64,000 nucleotides of DNA from Salipaludibacillus agaradhaerens (GTDB lineage Bacteria; Bacillota; Bacilli; Bacillales; Salisediminibacteriaceae): positions 2,568,869 to 2,632,868 of the forward strand of contig NZ_KV917378.1 in the NCBI RefSeq assembly GCF_002019735.1. Reading direction: 5' to 3'. Each line of letters opens with the position of its first letter. Positions within the stretch are counted from its first letter, which is position 1. The translations under genes and the position numbers were made by a program. This document shows, in pieces, positions 33,227 to 44,266 of the stretch. Below the pieces are notes generated by a model. That model saw nothing but the letters and a program-made list of their open reading frames with translations, did not search any database and was not told the origin of the DNA.

Positions 33227-33670
33227 TTAATGTAGCTTCAATTGATGTCGTTTCCGTCCTTCATCAAAGCCTTGGCGCCACCACTCATATATAAAACCAG
33301 TGGCCACTTCTTTATATACCGCGGTTTGTGCATCATCTAATTTAAGCCATGCTACAAACTGAGCAACTGTTTGGTCAATTTGCATGTTTATCTCCCCCGC
33401 ACAACGACGCATGACCGTAAATTCAGGTTCCCCGTAGTAACCAAAACGGGCAAACTCAGCTCCCAAGAGGAAAGCATCAATACCCACATCCAAGCAAAAA
33501 TCCTGGAGGTACAATTGCGAAACAGTTTCCTCCATCTCATGTGCGAAAAACCGACGTTGGACATCTTTTTTCATGTCATTTATCGATAACGTCCGGAGCA
33601 TGCTTCGTTGATATTTCCATTGCTTTTCCTTCCGCTTTTCTCCTAACGTAAAAATCACATTCATCCCCAT
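33227..33670 (-). CDS. DUF2521 family protein (YbaK-like)
   Basis: The 147-residue soluble protein matches the DUF2521 family found just upstream of cwlD in Bacillus. The C-terminal half (FVAWLKLDDAQTAVYKEVATGFIYEWWRQGFDEGRK) is conserved. No function is known; a late-sporulation role is suggested only by the neighbourhood. Confidence 0.8.
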   Translation of the reverse strand: MGMNVIFTLGEKRKEKQWKYQRSMLRTLSINDMKKDVQRRFFAHEMEETVSQLYLQDFCLDVGIDAFLLGAEFARFGYYGEPEFTVMRRCAGEINMQIDQTVAQFVAWLKLDDAQTAVYKEVATGFIYEWWRQGFDEGRKRHQLKLH

Positions 33671-34240
33671 TGCTACTCCCCTTTTTTCTCTCTTTTCGTA
33701 CCCTTAGTGTCCATTGAAATGCTTATTTCATAACGGCAAATATCTGGTATAACAGGGAGCGCAAGAGGTGTATTATGTAAAATACTTTACTAAAGCTATG
33801 CCACGTAATAGCATTCTCACAGTTGGGAAAAATGAATGTAAGCAGTCAATGCTCATTACCAAATACAACGTAGGTTCTTCTATTCGCCAGTCCATAGTAG
33901 TGGGGTCATTGTGTCCATCCTTCTTTGGTGCAACAATTCTAATGATTGGATTCATATCGGTTTCATTTCATGTCCCTATAAAGGTTCTAGTTGACCGCTT
34001 TGTAAAACGAGTAATTTCATACCTGTCTTGCTCACAAAAGGGGCTCAAGCCTTAACTTTCGTTGAACAGTTTAAAAACGACAACATCACGTAAAATCCTA
34101 GGTTCCTGCATATTACTTTTTAGGTTAAACAACCGGGTTATCGTGATACGTGTTAGATCTATCCAGGCAACATCTAGCTAGTATAACATTCCCGCTGATG
34201 GACACATTATAATAAAAAAAGCGAGGTACTTACTGTAGGA
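33671..34240. other. Gene-free stretch after the sporulation block
   Basis: Two overlapping frames on opposite strands (about 60 and 95 codons, 33768-34055) have no ribosome site and no recognisable domain, so neither is called. The region marks the end of the syntenic block. Confidence 0.45.
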
Positions 34241-34383
34241 CTTTATAATGAACCTTTAATCAGTGGTATTTTCGTTTTTCTCTCACTGATTGGTAGTTTT
34301 TAGTGATCGTTAGCTTACGCCTAAATAGATTTTTTCCTCTCTATTTTGTCACGGGCGGTTACGGACGGTTATTTGTGATAAAA
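34241..34383 (+). repeat. Dispersed structured repeat family A, copy A5 (full length)
   Basis: This copy has both parts. The first hairpin is AATCAGTG with CACTGATTG. The second unit has GATCGTTAGCTTACGCCTAA, ATAGA/TCTAT, ACGGGCGG and TTACGGACGGTTATTTGTGA. Confidence 0.75.
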
Positions 34384-34411
34384 AAGAACCTTCCTTAGTT
34401 CTAAGAAGATT
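34384..34411 (-). terminator. Terminator of the 66-residue membrane protein gene
   Basis: GAATCTTCTTAG pairs with CTAAGGAAGGTTC (small bulge) and is followed by TTTTTT on the reverse strand. The stem includes the stop codon. Confidence 0.6.
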
Positions 34412-34601
34412 CCTGTCTTATCTGTTCGAGATGACGCTTTTTTGTAAAGGGGAGTATGATACCCACTAATATGGGGACAAAAGGGAAACGCTCATCAGTC
34501 AAACTAAAATAGACGAACAAATTGATTGGAATGACACACCCGTATAAGAAGATAAATAACAATATATAAAAACGTCTCCAGCGCCTCTCTCTTTTAGACA
34601 T
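34401..34601 (-). CDS. Small two-span membrane protein, 66 residues
   Basis: A basic start (SKRERRWRR) leads to two hydrophobic spans (about 12-32 and 39-54) and a charged end. GAGGTGATAAG before the ATG and the terminator overlapping the stop support a real gene. I do not recognise a family. Confidence 0.6.
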   Translation of the reverse strand: MSKRERRWRRFYILLFIFLYGCVIPINLFVYFSLTDERFPFVPILVGIILPFTKKRHLEQIRQESS

Positions 34602-34671
34602 CTTATCACCTCAATGGTTATCAACTTTCATAATGGTTATTTTAGTTAGACATAGTTGCCATGGACTAATT

Positions 34672-34723
34672 TATCTAGGCAATCTTCTCAATGGAGCGTT
34701 TTACGGACGATTGTTATCTATGT
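34672..34723 (+). repeat. Dispersed repeat family A, partial copy A6
   Basis: Only the right end remains: ATCTAGGCAATCTTC, GGAGCGTTTTACGGACGATT and GTTATCTATG. Confidence 0.5.
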
Positions 34724-34770
34724 TAAAGATCAAGACACTCGTGTTGCATAAATAAATTTGTCTTAATGAT

Positions 34771-35018
34771 TGTCTCTTATCGATTAGGGGCTCAGGTTAA
34801 GAACTTGATCTGAGAAATAGACGGAAAAAATACTCTTAAATAGTTATTAGCAATGAAAATAGCTTAAATAGACGGAGAAATTCCGCTTATTAACTCGAAA
34901 AATCTGAAAATAACTCGTTTTGCTCTGCATAAGCGGAAAAATTCCTTCTATATACCCAAAAATGAGCTCTCTCCTGCATTTAACCGAAACATATCCGCTT
35001 ATTTTACTCGCACTAATG
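34771..35018 (+). repeat. Dispersed repeat family B, copy B2
   Basis: Related to B1 at 26091-26343 throughout its length and in the same orientation. Differences are scattered single bases plus small gaps. It lies between two genes of unknown function and encodes nothing visible. Confidence 0.75.
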
Positions 35019-35087
35019 ACGCAATTATTAACAAAGCTTCTTCTTTAAAGGTAAAGAGGTGAATAGGTTTATAAAATAATGACATTT

Positions 35088-35618
35088 TTATGCCATGCTA
35101 GTGAGATCAAGGGTATCCGTTAAAGTGGTGTAGTGTGTTCTCAGACCATCAGCCTCGTTACGAATGGCATCACTACGAAAGACAACGAGCAATGAGTCAC
35201 TGTCAGGTTCTTCAACCTCATAGTCAAATCCAACTGTCAGTGTTTCCCCTGGCGCTATTTGCGTGAAATCACCCTCCCCTTTATGAAGGCTGATCCCTTG
35301 AACTTGTTCATCATCTGCATGCTGATCAGCATCTGACCGATTAATAGTCTCAGTATAAGAAGCATTATCTTCTGATAAATGAGTCTCTTTCGTCATCTCA
35401 TCGACAAAGATATGATTCGTTTCTAATGTCCAGTCGCTTCCATTAGTGATTTCAACCTCAATATAATAGCTATGATCTGTTTGTTGGTCGCTAGAGATAA
35501 TGTGAAACTGGACGTCTTCGTTTTTGACGGTTTGGGATGATTTTGTGTTTAAGACAAATAAAGCAGTCACTATGAGAGTACTGATCACAAATAAGAAAGT
35601 GCCTAGTGTACGTTTCAC
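35088..35618 (-). CDS. Secreted or membrane-anchored protein of unknown function
   Basis: The 176-residue protein has an N-terminal hydrophobic segment (about 5-23) without a clear cleavage site. An acidic extracellular domain follows that looks like a beta-sandwich (IEVEITNGSDWTLETNHIFV; APGETLTVGFDYEV), similar in feel to DUF4352/DUF5067-type domains. The GTG start follows GGAGGAGAG. The acidity (many Asp/Glu) fits a protein exposed to salt. No neighbour suggests a role. Confidence 0.6.
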   Translation of the reverse strand: MKRTLGTFLFVISTLIVTALFVLNTKSSQTVKNEDVQFHIISSDQQTDHSYYIEVEITNGSDWTLETNHIFVDEMTKETHLSEDNASYTETINRSDADQHADDEQVQGISLHKGEGDFTQIAPGETLTVGFDYEVEEPDSDSLLVVFRSDAIRNEADGLRTHYTTLTDTLDLTSMA

Positions 35619-36120
35619 TTTCTCTCCTCCTCGTAACCCATTCTATTTCGCTGAAGACACGAAACCATTTTCTCATTTGGCCATTTATGTTGCAACACAT
35701 AGATAAAGAACCTAACAAACCGTTAGCAAGGATCTAGACATAATTTGAACGACTTTGTATTACAACCAGTTCACCCATCTGTATAAGCAAACCTCTCCCG
35801 AGGGCAAGTCTTCAGGGGTAAAGGATGCGACAAACCTTATCCTAATATCATTCGAAAATTAGATCTCGCTTCGGGAGCCTGTTAAGGTAACTATTTTTTT
35901 ACCTAGTGTTTGTTTATTAACTGTTTCGTGTTGTAACTTTTGTAGTTGGGAAAATTTATTGTAGTTAGTTTCTATATCTGCATTTATATCCACTTCTCTT
36001 TTGAATGCCATTAAGTTTGTATCGTTTATGTAAAGATTTCCTCATGATAAAGGAGTTTTTCTGTTAGCAACAGAATAGTTCCTTTGAACATAGATTTTTA
36101 TTGAAGGAGTTGGTCACGTC
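35619..36120. other. Intergenic region with a family C relic
   Basis: CAAACCTCTCCCGAGGGC/AAGTCTTCAG at 35788-35816 is a third degenerate copy of repeat C. No gene is supported. The leader of the phosphodiesterase gene is A/T-rich and its promoter is not clear. Confidence 0.4.
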
Positions 36121-36867
36121 ATGACACAACAGACATTAATTTTCGCTCATCGTGGGGCATCTGGTACTTACCCGGAGAATACGATGGACGCTTATAAAGC
36201 TGCCGCTGAAGCGGGAGCTGATGGATTGGAAGTGGATGTACAATTGTCGAAAGACGGTGTCCCTGTCCTGATCCATGATGAAACCGTTAATCGGACGACA
36301 AATGGAGAAGGCTGGGTGAAAGATCTGACTTATGAAGAATTACAGACAATGGATGCTGGCAGCTGGTTTCATGACGATTTTTCCCATGCGACCATACCAT
36401 CATTAGAAGAGTTACTCATCTGGTTAAGGGGACAGTCGTTACAATTAAATATTGAATTAAAAACGGGAATCGTTGACTATCCTGGGATAGAGAAGGCCGT
36501 CATTGAACTTATAAAGCATTACGATCTGATAGACCGTGTTATTTTGTCATCGTTTAATCATTATAGCCTCGTAACTGTTAGACAACTGCACCCAACTATC
36601 GAAACGGCCATTTTGTTTATGGAAGGCCTATATGAGCCATGGAATTATGCTAAAACAGTAGGTGCTCAATCACTACACTGCTCGTTACCGGTGGCAGTCC
36701 CTAAACTACTCATGGCAGCCGCAGAAGCTGACACACCTGTCAGACCTTTTACAGTCAATGAGCCCTCACATATGAAAGCTCTTTTTCAAGCTAAGTGTGC
36801 TGCTATTATGACTGATTGGCCTGAACAAGCCCTGCAAGTACGACAGGAAATAACGAAAACATCATGA
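36121..36867 (+). CDS. Glycerophosphodiester phosphodiesterase
   Basis: The 248-residue cytoplasmic protein is a GDPD-family TIM barrel. It has FAHRGASGTYPENT with the first catalytic His/Arg pair, LEVDVQLSKDGVPVLIHDE with metal and catalytic residues, and LNIELKTG. It hydrolyses glycerophosphodiesters from lipids to glycerol-3-phosphate and an alcohol. No signal peptide is present. The MFS transporter gene follows by 16 bases, suggesting that the pair imports and degrades a substrate. Confidence 0.88.
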   Translation: MTQQTLIFAHRGASGTYPENTMDAYKAAAEAGADGLEVDVQLSKDGVPVLIHDETVNRTTNGEGWVKDLTYEELQTMDAGSWFHDDFSHATIPSLEELLIWLRGQSLQLNIELKTGIVDYPGIEKAVIELIKHYDLIDRVILSSFNHYSLVTVRQLHPTIETAILFMEGLYEPWNYAKTVGAQSLHCSLPVAVPKLLMAAAEADTPVRPFTVNEPSHMKALFQAKCAAIMTDWPEQALQVRQEITKTS

Positions 36868-36883
36868 AGGGTGGTGCGTTTGA

Positions 36884-38164
36884 ATGGGGACAAATCGTAT
36901 ATCCTATGGCAAGATCGCTGTCATCGGATGTGGCTTTTTTGCTTTAACCCTTATTTGGACGTTTTACAATGCCTATATGCCTCTTATTCTCGGTGACTTT
37001 ATTGAAAGCCGGGCAATTCGAGGTGGGATCATGGGGCTTGATAACGTTCTTGCCGTCTTGCTGATCCCAATCATTGGAGCGTGGTCTGATCGTGTCAAAA
37101 CACCGCTTGGCAATAGACTTCCGTTCCTCATCGTTGGGATGCCATTAGCCGCCTTGTTTTTTATGCTTATTCCTTACAGCGCCAAGTCAACGTTATGGCT
37201 TTTGTTGGTGGTGGATATTCTCTTTCTACTGGCTATGACCATTTATCGAGCACCGGTGATTGCGCTCATGCCTGACCATACACCCCCACAAAAACGCTCC
37301 TCCGCCAACGGTATCATTAACGTTATGGGCGGTATAGGTGCGATTATCGCTTTATTCGGATTATCACAACTTTATCGGCTGAATAGCGCTTATCCTTTCC
37401 TTGTAGCAGGTGGGTTATTACTTCTCTCATTCATGCTGCTGTATCTGATTGTGGATCGTAAACCACCTTATGCAGAAACGTCTTCTGATGATATGGCAGG
37501 GATGAAAAAAGACGGTTCCTATATCCACGGACTTAAAACACTTTTCGTTCCTTCCTTTAGAGGTGAGCTGTTTATTCTACTTGCTATCTTTTTTTATTTC
37601 ATCGGGTACGCTGGCGTGGAAGCGCAATTCACCGTTTATGCAGTGGAATATTTAGGTATGGCGGAAAGTACGGCTGGGGTAACACTTGGCTTTTTCAGCT
37701 TGTCATTTGTGTTATTCGCTATTCCTGCCGGTTTAATTGGAAACAAATGGGGCAAGACACCTGCCATGCTTATTGGGCTAGTCGGTTTACCGCTTATCTT
37801 TATATGTATTCCTCTTATTCCATTTATCACTAGCATATGGCCAATGGCGGATACCGTTCTTTTACAAATTCTCCTGCTTACCGGCGGGTTGTTCTGGGCC
37901 TTTATCAATGTTCAAGCTTATCCTCTCGTAGCTGACTTAGGTGGGACGAAAAAAATCGGCTATTTTACAGGACTCTATTATCTATTTTCCATGGCTTCTT
38001 CCATCGTGGCTCCCGGTTTTTTAGGACTTCTCATGGATATCTTTTCACACCCGGCTCTGTTCTATGGTGCCGCTGTCAGCTTTATTATCGCGTTTGGCTT
38101 CCTTAAAGCAGGCAGTTACCTTACTCGTTCAGGCTCCAGATACGTCTCCTCCCAAGCAAAATAA
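36884..38164 (+). CDS. MFS transporter, GPH/SLC45-like
   Basis: The 426-residue protein has twelve predicted spans. The conserved loop after span 2 (GAWSDRVKTPLGNRLPFLIVG) is typical of the sugar:cation symporter branch (GPH/SLC45-like). It is in an apparent operon with the phosphodiesterase, so a glycerophosphodiester or related sugar-alcohol phosphate derivative is a possible substrate; this is inference. Confidence 0.78.
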   Translation: MGTNRISYGKIAVIGCGFFALTLIWTFYNAYMPLILGDFIESRAIRGGIMGLDNVLAVLLIPIIGAWSDRVKTPLGNRLPFLIVGMPLAALFFMLIPYSAKSTLWLLLVVDILFLLAMTIYRAPVIALMPDHTPPQKRSSANGIINVMGGIGAIIALFGLSQLYRLNSAYPFLVAGGLLLLSFMLLYLIVDRKPPYAETSSDDMAGMKKDGSYIHGLKTLFVPSFRGELFILLAIFFYFIGYAGVEAQFTVYAVEYLGMAESTAGVTLGFFSLSFVLFAIPAGLIGNKWGKTPAMLIGLVGLPLIFICIPLIPFITSIWPMADTVLLQILLLTGGLFWAFINVQAYPLVADLGGTKKIGYFTGLYYLFSMASSIVAPGFLGLLMDIFSHPALFYGAAVSFIIAFGFLKAGSYLTRSGSRYVSSQAK

Positions 38165-38186
38165 GACCGCCCAGAATTGGGCGGTC
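38165..38186. terminator. Terminator-like hairpin after the MFS gene
   Basis: GACCGCCC and GGGCGGTC pair perfectly one base after the stop codon. No T-run follows, so it may mainly protect the mRNA end. Confidence 0.45.
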
Positions 38187-38254
38187 AACCAACGTTAGAG
38201 GGTCCAATATAGCAAAATCATCCCCCTCCTACACCTCATAAAATGTAGTTCCCT

Positions 38255-38416
38255 TTAGAATAATGGATAATTCTCTTCCACTCGGACATTCGTGTAAAAC
38301 GGTGGCCGTGGGCCGATTTTCGGCATGGCCCATGTGTATGGGTTGTGGTTATAAAGCATTTGCACCGTTTCATCGGAATCGTTTACTAGTAGCAGCCACT
38401 CTTCTTGTTGGGTCAT
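38255..38416 (-). CDS. Small protein of unknown function, 53 residues
   Basis: The frame begins MTQQEEWLLLVNDSDETVQM and continues with a Pro/aromatic-rich half (PYTWAMPKIGPRPPFYTN) to a stop after NYPLF. A strong site, GAGAGGAGG, lies eight bases before the ATG. The composition is protein-like and not a shadow of any gene. I do not recognise a family. Confidence 0.55.
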   Translation of the reverse strand: MTQQEEWLLLVNDSDETVQMLYNHNPYTWAMPKIGPRPPFYTNVRVEENYPLF

Positions 38417-38552
38417 TCATCATTCCTCCTCTCACACTTATCGTTAGCCTATGCATACATGCGTAAGATGAGCACGTATCACAATTGGACATTCACACAA
38501 TTTTCTTCAATACATAGAGTGATAATGATATTTAACTAGGAGGCCAGTGATT

Positions 38553-39467
38553 ATGACAAAAGAACGTGATTACCCACTTTATCCAAACTACGGGAAGGTG
38601 ACGCGATATGAAGATATTCCGATCAATGTCCCTGAACAAAGACAACTGAGACAGCCTGGTTACGAAAAGCTAATGGATCCACCGCCCATTATTGAAAGGC
38701 CAGATAATAAGGGAAGTGGCAAGCTAACAGGCAAAACCGCTCTCATTACCGGCGGAGACAGCGGAATCGGAGCCGCTGTTGCGATTGCGTTTGCAAAAGA
38801 GGGGGCAAATATCGCTATCTCGTATTTAGATGAACACGAAGACGCTCAACGCACGAAAGATCGTGTGGAAACAATCGGCCAGCAATGTCTTCTGATGCCC
38901 GGCGACTTAAGGGAAAAAGAACAGAACCTCGCCATTGTAGCCGAAACCGTTCAAACATTTGCTGACCTTCACATCCTTGTTAATCATGTAGGAATTCAAT
39001 TTCAACAGCCAAGCTTACTCGATATTACTGACGAACAGTTTGATGACACATTTAAGGTGAACATCTACTCGCACTTTTACACGACTCGGGCTGCCCTTCC
39101 TCATATGCCTGTTGGCAGTTCGATTATTAACACCGCTTCTGTTGTGGCTTTTGCTGGTGAACCACAAATGATTGATTACACGGCTACTAAGGCTGCCAAC
39201 GTTGGTTTCACTCGGGCACTGGCCAACAATGTGGTTGATAAGGGGATTCGTGTCAACGCTGTCGCTCCTGGGCGTACATGGACACCGTTGATTCCTGCCA
39301 GCTTTTCTTCGGATGAGGTCGCTATTTTTGGTTCGTTTAATCCGATGGAGCGCATGGCCCAACCGTTCGAGCTAGCCCCAACATACGTCTATCTCGCCTC
39401 GGATGATTCTCGTTTCGTCACCGGTCAAACCCTTCATGTGAACGGCGGTGAATGGACGTCTTCATAA
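38553..39467 (+). CDS. SDR-family oxidoreductase (general-stress YdaD/YhxD-like)
   Basis: The 304-residue NAD(P)-dependent short-chain dehydrogenase has a 50-residue N-terminal extension typical of the stress-type subgroup ([17 protein letters not shown]). Then come the cofactor loop TGGDSGIG, the active-site pair Ser (INTASVV) and Tyr/Lys (YTATKAA), and a C-terminal VNGGEW. The usual NNAG structural motif is changed to NHVG. The ATG after AGGAGG is used; a GTG two codons earlier is too close. Substrate unknown. Confidence 0.85.
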   Translation: MTKERDYPLYPNYGKVTRYEDIPINVPEQRQLRQPGYEKLMDPPPIIERPDNKGSGKLTGKTALITGGDSGIGAAVAIAFAKEGANIAISYLDEHEDAQRTKDRVETIGQQCLLMPGDLREKEQNLAIVAETVQTFADLHILVNHVGIQFQQPSLLDITDEQFDDTFKVNIYSHFYTTRAALPHMPVGSSIINTASVVAFAGEPQMIDYTATKAANVGFTRALANNVVDKGIRVNAVAPGRTWTPLIPASFSSDEVAIFGSFNPMERMAQPFELAPTYVYLASDDSRFVTGQTLHVNGGEWTSS

Positions 39468-39632
39468 GTAAAAGCTGAGACAAATGGGCCACTTCATATG
39501 GTATTTTTGGAAGCGTCATAGTCTTGTAGGTACCACACCTACGACCATTCTCGTTGAGGTTCTCATGGAAAATCTTATCCCTCTAGCAATGAAAGGTTAA
39601 TTTAAAGTTATTTTGCAATCAAAACATTTGAC

Positions 39633-39676
39633 TAAAAAACAGCCTGCCGCTAGACCTCACATTAAGCGACAGGCTA
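39633..39676 (-). terminator. Terminator after the PTS EIIBCA gene
   Basis: AGCCTGTCGCTTA pairs with TAGCGGCAGGCT (one G-U) and is followed by GTTTTTTAG on the reverse strand. Confidence 0.75.
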
Positions 39677-39698
39677 TTTCGTTATGGTTTAACTTCAT

Positions 39699-41630
<1,932 letters not shown>

Positions 41631-41650
41631 CTACTTTCATCAATTGTCAT

Positions 41651-41697
41651 AACCCAAAATAAAGCAAGCACTCTCTGTCTATTTAAAGTGCTCACTT
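41651..41697 (-). terminator. Second terminator-like hairpin in the EIIBCA leader
   Basis: AAGTGAGCACT pairs with AGTGCTTGCTT (two internal mismatches) and is followed by TTTATTTTGG, only about 33 bases before the start codon. Confidence 0.5.
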
Positions 41698-41768
41698 CCA
41701 GTTTTGTTTATTCCTCACATCATGCTCCTATGGAAATGACTCTCTTACTTATTCGACTATTTAAATAC

Positions 41769-41800
41769 GCAAAAACCGTCAACATTTCAACGTTGACGGT
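41769..41800 (-). terminator. Intrinsic terminator inside the EIIBCA leader (attenuator candidate)
   Basis: ACCGTCAAC and GTTGACGGT form a perfect 9-bp stem followed by TTTTTGC on the reverse strand. It lies between the predicted promoter and the coding region and works only in the direction of that gene, so read-through must be controlled. No LicT/SacT-type antiterminator target (RAT) could be recognised overlapping it. Confidence 0.6.
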
Positions 41801-41871
41801 CTCCTGTTTCAAGCGTGATACAATACGTCGTTCAAGATACATCTCGTGGTAGCTCTCCTGAGTAAAGTGGC

Positions 41872-41901
41872 TTTATAACGACGTTAAAACAACTCTTCCA
41901 A
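41872..41901 (-). promoter_or_regulatory. Candidate promoter of the PTS EIIBCA gene
   Basis: TTGGAA (41896-41901), 18 bases and TATAAA (41872-41877) on the reverse strand. The start would give a leader of about 250 bases holding two terminator-like hairpins. Confidence 0.5.
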
Positions 41902-41923
41902 AAAGGGCTACGCTCATAGCCAA

Positions 41924-41952
41924 TTGATTAAACATACAAGACGAGGTACACT
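41924..41952 (+). promoter_or_regulatory. Candidate manR promoter
   Basis: TTGATT (41924-41929), 17 bases and TACACT (41947-41952), about 30 bases before the manR start. Confidence 0.45.
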
Positions 41953-41982
41953 TTTTATATCACGTATTAAGTAGGTGCAGGG

Positions 41983-43911
41983 ATGAATCATCGACAAAAT
42001 GAACTACTTAAGCTTTTACTTATGAAAGAACAAAAAACGATCCAAATTAAAGAGTTGGCTAAACAAGTGGGATGTGCGGAAAAAACAGTACGTAATGATC
42101 TGGATCGCTTGGCGTCCTACTTACAAGAACACTTCAAGGCTTCTCTCATCCGTAAGCCCGGTCTCGGTATTGATATCCAAATTAGTCAAAACGAACGACT
42201 GAAGCTGTTAAACACCCTCTTATTAAACGAACCGAAAAAGCAAGACGAACGCGTGTTGGAAATGACGTATGACGTATTAACGAGCGAAAAAGCGAAAACT
42301 TTACAGGAGTGGGCCGACCGCTACTACGTGTCAAAGGCAGTCATTAAATCTGATTTAATTACCATCACGAGCTGGCTTCAAAAGTTTCATTTAAATCTCG
42401 TGTCCAAACAACGCCTAGGCCATGTAGTCGAAGGGACGGAATTACATAAGCGAAACGCCTTAGCCCGTTTACCCGAGCTCATTCCAAATGCCTCACAATC
42501 GAACGTCATATTGGATTTATTTATGCCTTATGAAATCACGCTTGTCAGAAAAGCACTAGAGGACATGCAGAGTTCCTCCTCCCTTCGTTTCGCCGATGGT
42601 GTGCTTGAAAATTTAGAAGTACACACGCTTATCATGATTAAGCGAATACGCCAGCAAGCGACAGTATTTGTTCAAGAATCTGAAAAGTCAGCGGTTTATC
42701 AGTATAAAGAATACGGCTATGCACAAGCGTTTTTCCGTCAGCTCGAATCAGCGTTTCGCCTCAGATTTCCAGAGGAAGAGCTTGTTTACTTTACGTGGCA
42801 TTTAATTAGCAGTAAACGCCTTGATGACGATTTGGCAAACAGCCTCCACTTCAATGATGACGTGTCAAACACAGTACTAGCTCTTATTACAAAAATGTCA
42901 CAACTAACGCTCACACAGTTTGAAGATGATGAGATTCTTGCTAATGGACTTGCTTTGCATATGCACTCTGTCATAAACCGGATTAAATTCGGCTTTCCAA
43001 TCACGAACCCGCTACTCCAACAAATTAAACAGATGTATCCGTACATGTTTAATATGGTGATTTTAACATTTGAAGAGCTTAAAACGACACATGAACTAGA
43101 TATTCCCGAACATGAAGCGGCCTACATCGTCCTTCATTTCCAAGCGGCTATCGAGCGAATGGCTGGGAAACGTGATGCTAAAAAAAGGGTCCTCATCGTC
43201 TGTCATATGGGTGTTGGCATGTCACATTTACTAGAAGCAAAGCTTGCGCAGAGTTATGACGGAATTGACGTAGTAGCGTGTGTCGGACAAGCAGATATGC
43301 CGGAGTATCTCAAACAACACGATGTGGATTTTATTATCTCCACGGTCCCTATCGATATCCCATTGGTAGATCACATCGTTATTTCACCGCTATTTAATCA
43401 GCAGGATAAACAGGCATTGAATCAGTTCATAGAGCAGCTCAATAAAGCACCTGAAGATGTCGCAGGTCACCATGTGATCATTCGCTCTACTGCTGAAGAC
43501 CTTGTCTTTTTTAACGTGACTAAGGACCATCGATACCAAGTGGTCGAAATGCTTGCTACTGCCTTATTTAATAAAGGCTATGTTCAGCGTGACTTTATTC
43601 ATAATGCCGTTAACCGTGAGCGAAAATCAGCCACAGGTGTTGGCGGTGGCATTGCCATCCCCCATGGTGACCCGGCATTCATCCGTACGTCTGCCCTGGC
43701 GATAGCCATTATTAAAAAGCCAATGGCGTGGGGAAACGAAGACGTCTCACTCGTATTCATGCTCGCCTTGGCAAAAGAAAACCAGCAGACACACCGAGCC
43801 ATCATCGCTAACATCGCCTCACTCAGTGAAGCGCCTTTAGTCGTTCATAAACTGACAGCGGCCAACGATTTTGACATGTTTACATCCATATTAGAAGAAC
43901 ACTCGTCATAA
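41983..43911 (+). CDS. manR: PRD-containing transcriptional activator, ManR-like
   Basis: The 642-residue protein has two N-terminal helix-turn-helix units (IKELAKQVGCAEKTVRNDLD), two PTS regulation domains (about 190-400), an EIIB-like domain with a cysteine in VLIVCHMGVGMSH, and a C-terminal EIIA-like domain with histidine in GIAIPHGDPAF. This is the ManR/LicR plan, in which sugar transport and HPr phosphorylation set activity. Its place before manP and manA is the Bacillus subtilis mannose arrangement. It is also divergent from the EIIBCA gene and may control it. Confidence 0.85.
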   Translation: MNHRQNELLKLLLMKEQKTIQIKELAKQVGCAEKTVRNDLDRLASYLQEHFKASLIRKPGLGIDIQISQNERLKLLNTLLLNEPKKQDERVLEMTYDVLTSEKAKTLQEWADRYYVSKAVIKSDLITITSWLQKFHLNLVSKQRLGHVVEGTELHKRNALARLPELIPNASQSNVILDLFMPYEITLVRKALEDMQSSSSLRFADGVLENLEVHTLIMIKRIRQQATVFVQESEKSAVYQYKEYGYAQAFFRQLESAFRLRFPEEELVYFTWHLISSKRLDDDLANSLHFNDDVSNTVLALITKMSQLTLTQFEDDEILANGLALHMHSVINRIKFGFPITNPLLQQIKQMYPYMFNMVILTFEELKTTHELDIPEHEAAYIVLHFQAAIERMAGKRDAKKRVLIVCHMGVGMSHLLEAKLAQSYDGIDVVACVGQADMPEYLKQHDVDFIISTVPIDIPLVDHIVISPLFNQQDKQALNQFIEQLNKAPEDVAGHHVIIRSTAEDLVFFNVTKDHRYQVVEMLATALFNKGYVQRDFIHNAVNRERKSATGVGGGIAIPHGDPAFIRTSALAIAIIKKPMAWGNEDVSLVFMLALAKENQQTHRAIIANIASLSEAPLVVHKLTAANDFDMFTSILEEHSS

Positions 43912-43920
43912 CTGTGGGCG

Positions 43921-44045
43921 TCTCTCCCACTGAGAGGTAGTTACGCGAATCAGAACACTAGCGTCCATTATCTCTCACCTCACTAGATTTATCTCTGCTC
44001 TCTATTTTGTTGCGGGCGTTTTACGGACGGTTATCTGTCATAAAT
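43921..44045 (+). repeat. Dispersed structured repeat family A, copy A7
   Basis: CCCACTGAGAGGTAG, ACTAGCGTCCATTATCTC, CTCTCTATTTTG, GCGGGCG and TTTTACGGACGGTTATCTG mark this copy, between manR and the manP control region. Confidence 0.7.
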
Positions 44046-44139
44046 GATTCTTCGGCTAACATCTTAGTCCACTGCTGCCACTTACGTCATAGTGCGCTCA
44101 TTACCAACACCGTCCCTATGTTTTACAGGAAAAAGAGAT

Positions 44140-44153
44140 TGTAAGCGCTAATA
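44140..44153 (+). promoter_or_regulatory. CcpA cre site 1 upstream of manP
   Basis: TGTAAGCGCTAATA matches the cre consensus TGWAANCGNTNWCA at all but one position. It lies 114 bases before the manP start. Confidence 0.65.
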
Positions 44154-44222
44154 AATTCATTTTTACTGTCACTTCCGGTAAAAACAAAAAATTTAAAACC
44201 TGTGTTCCTCCATTAAGATATA

Positions 44223-44236
44223 AGTAAGCGATAACA
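44223..44236 (+). promoter_or_regulatory. CcpA cre site 2 upstream of manP
   Basis: AGTAAGCGATAACA matches the cre consensus except at the first base and lies 30 bases before the manP start, a location where bound CcpA would block transcription. Confidence 0.6.
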
Positions 44237-44266
44237 TAACTAGTTTTAATAGAGGAGGAAATAGCG

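Noticed and set aside
33768-34055. Plus-strand frame of 95 codons and an opposite 60-codon frame
   Set aside because: Neither has a start signal, membrane or domain pattern that holds up; they overlap each other.
41800-41870. LicT/SacT-type RAT or T-box in the EIIBCA leader
   Set aside because: Neither the RAT core nor the T-box bulge sequence could be found.
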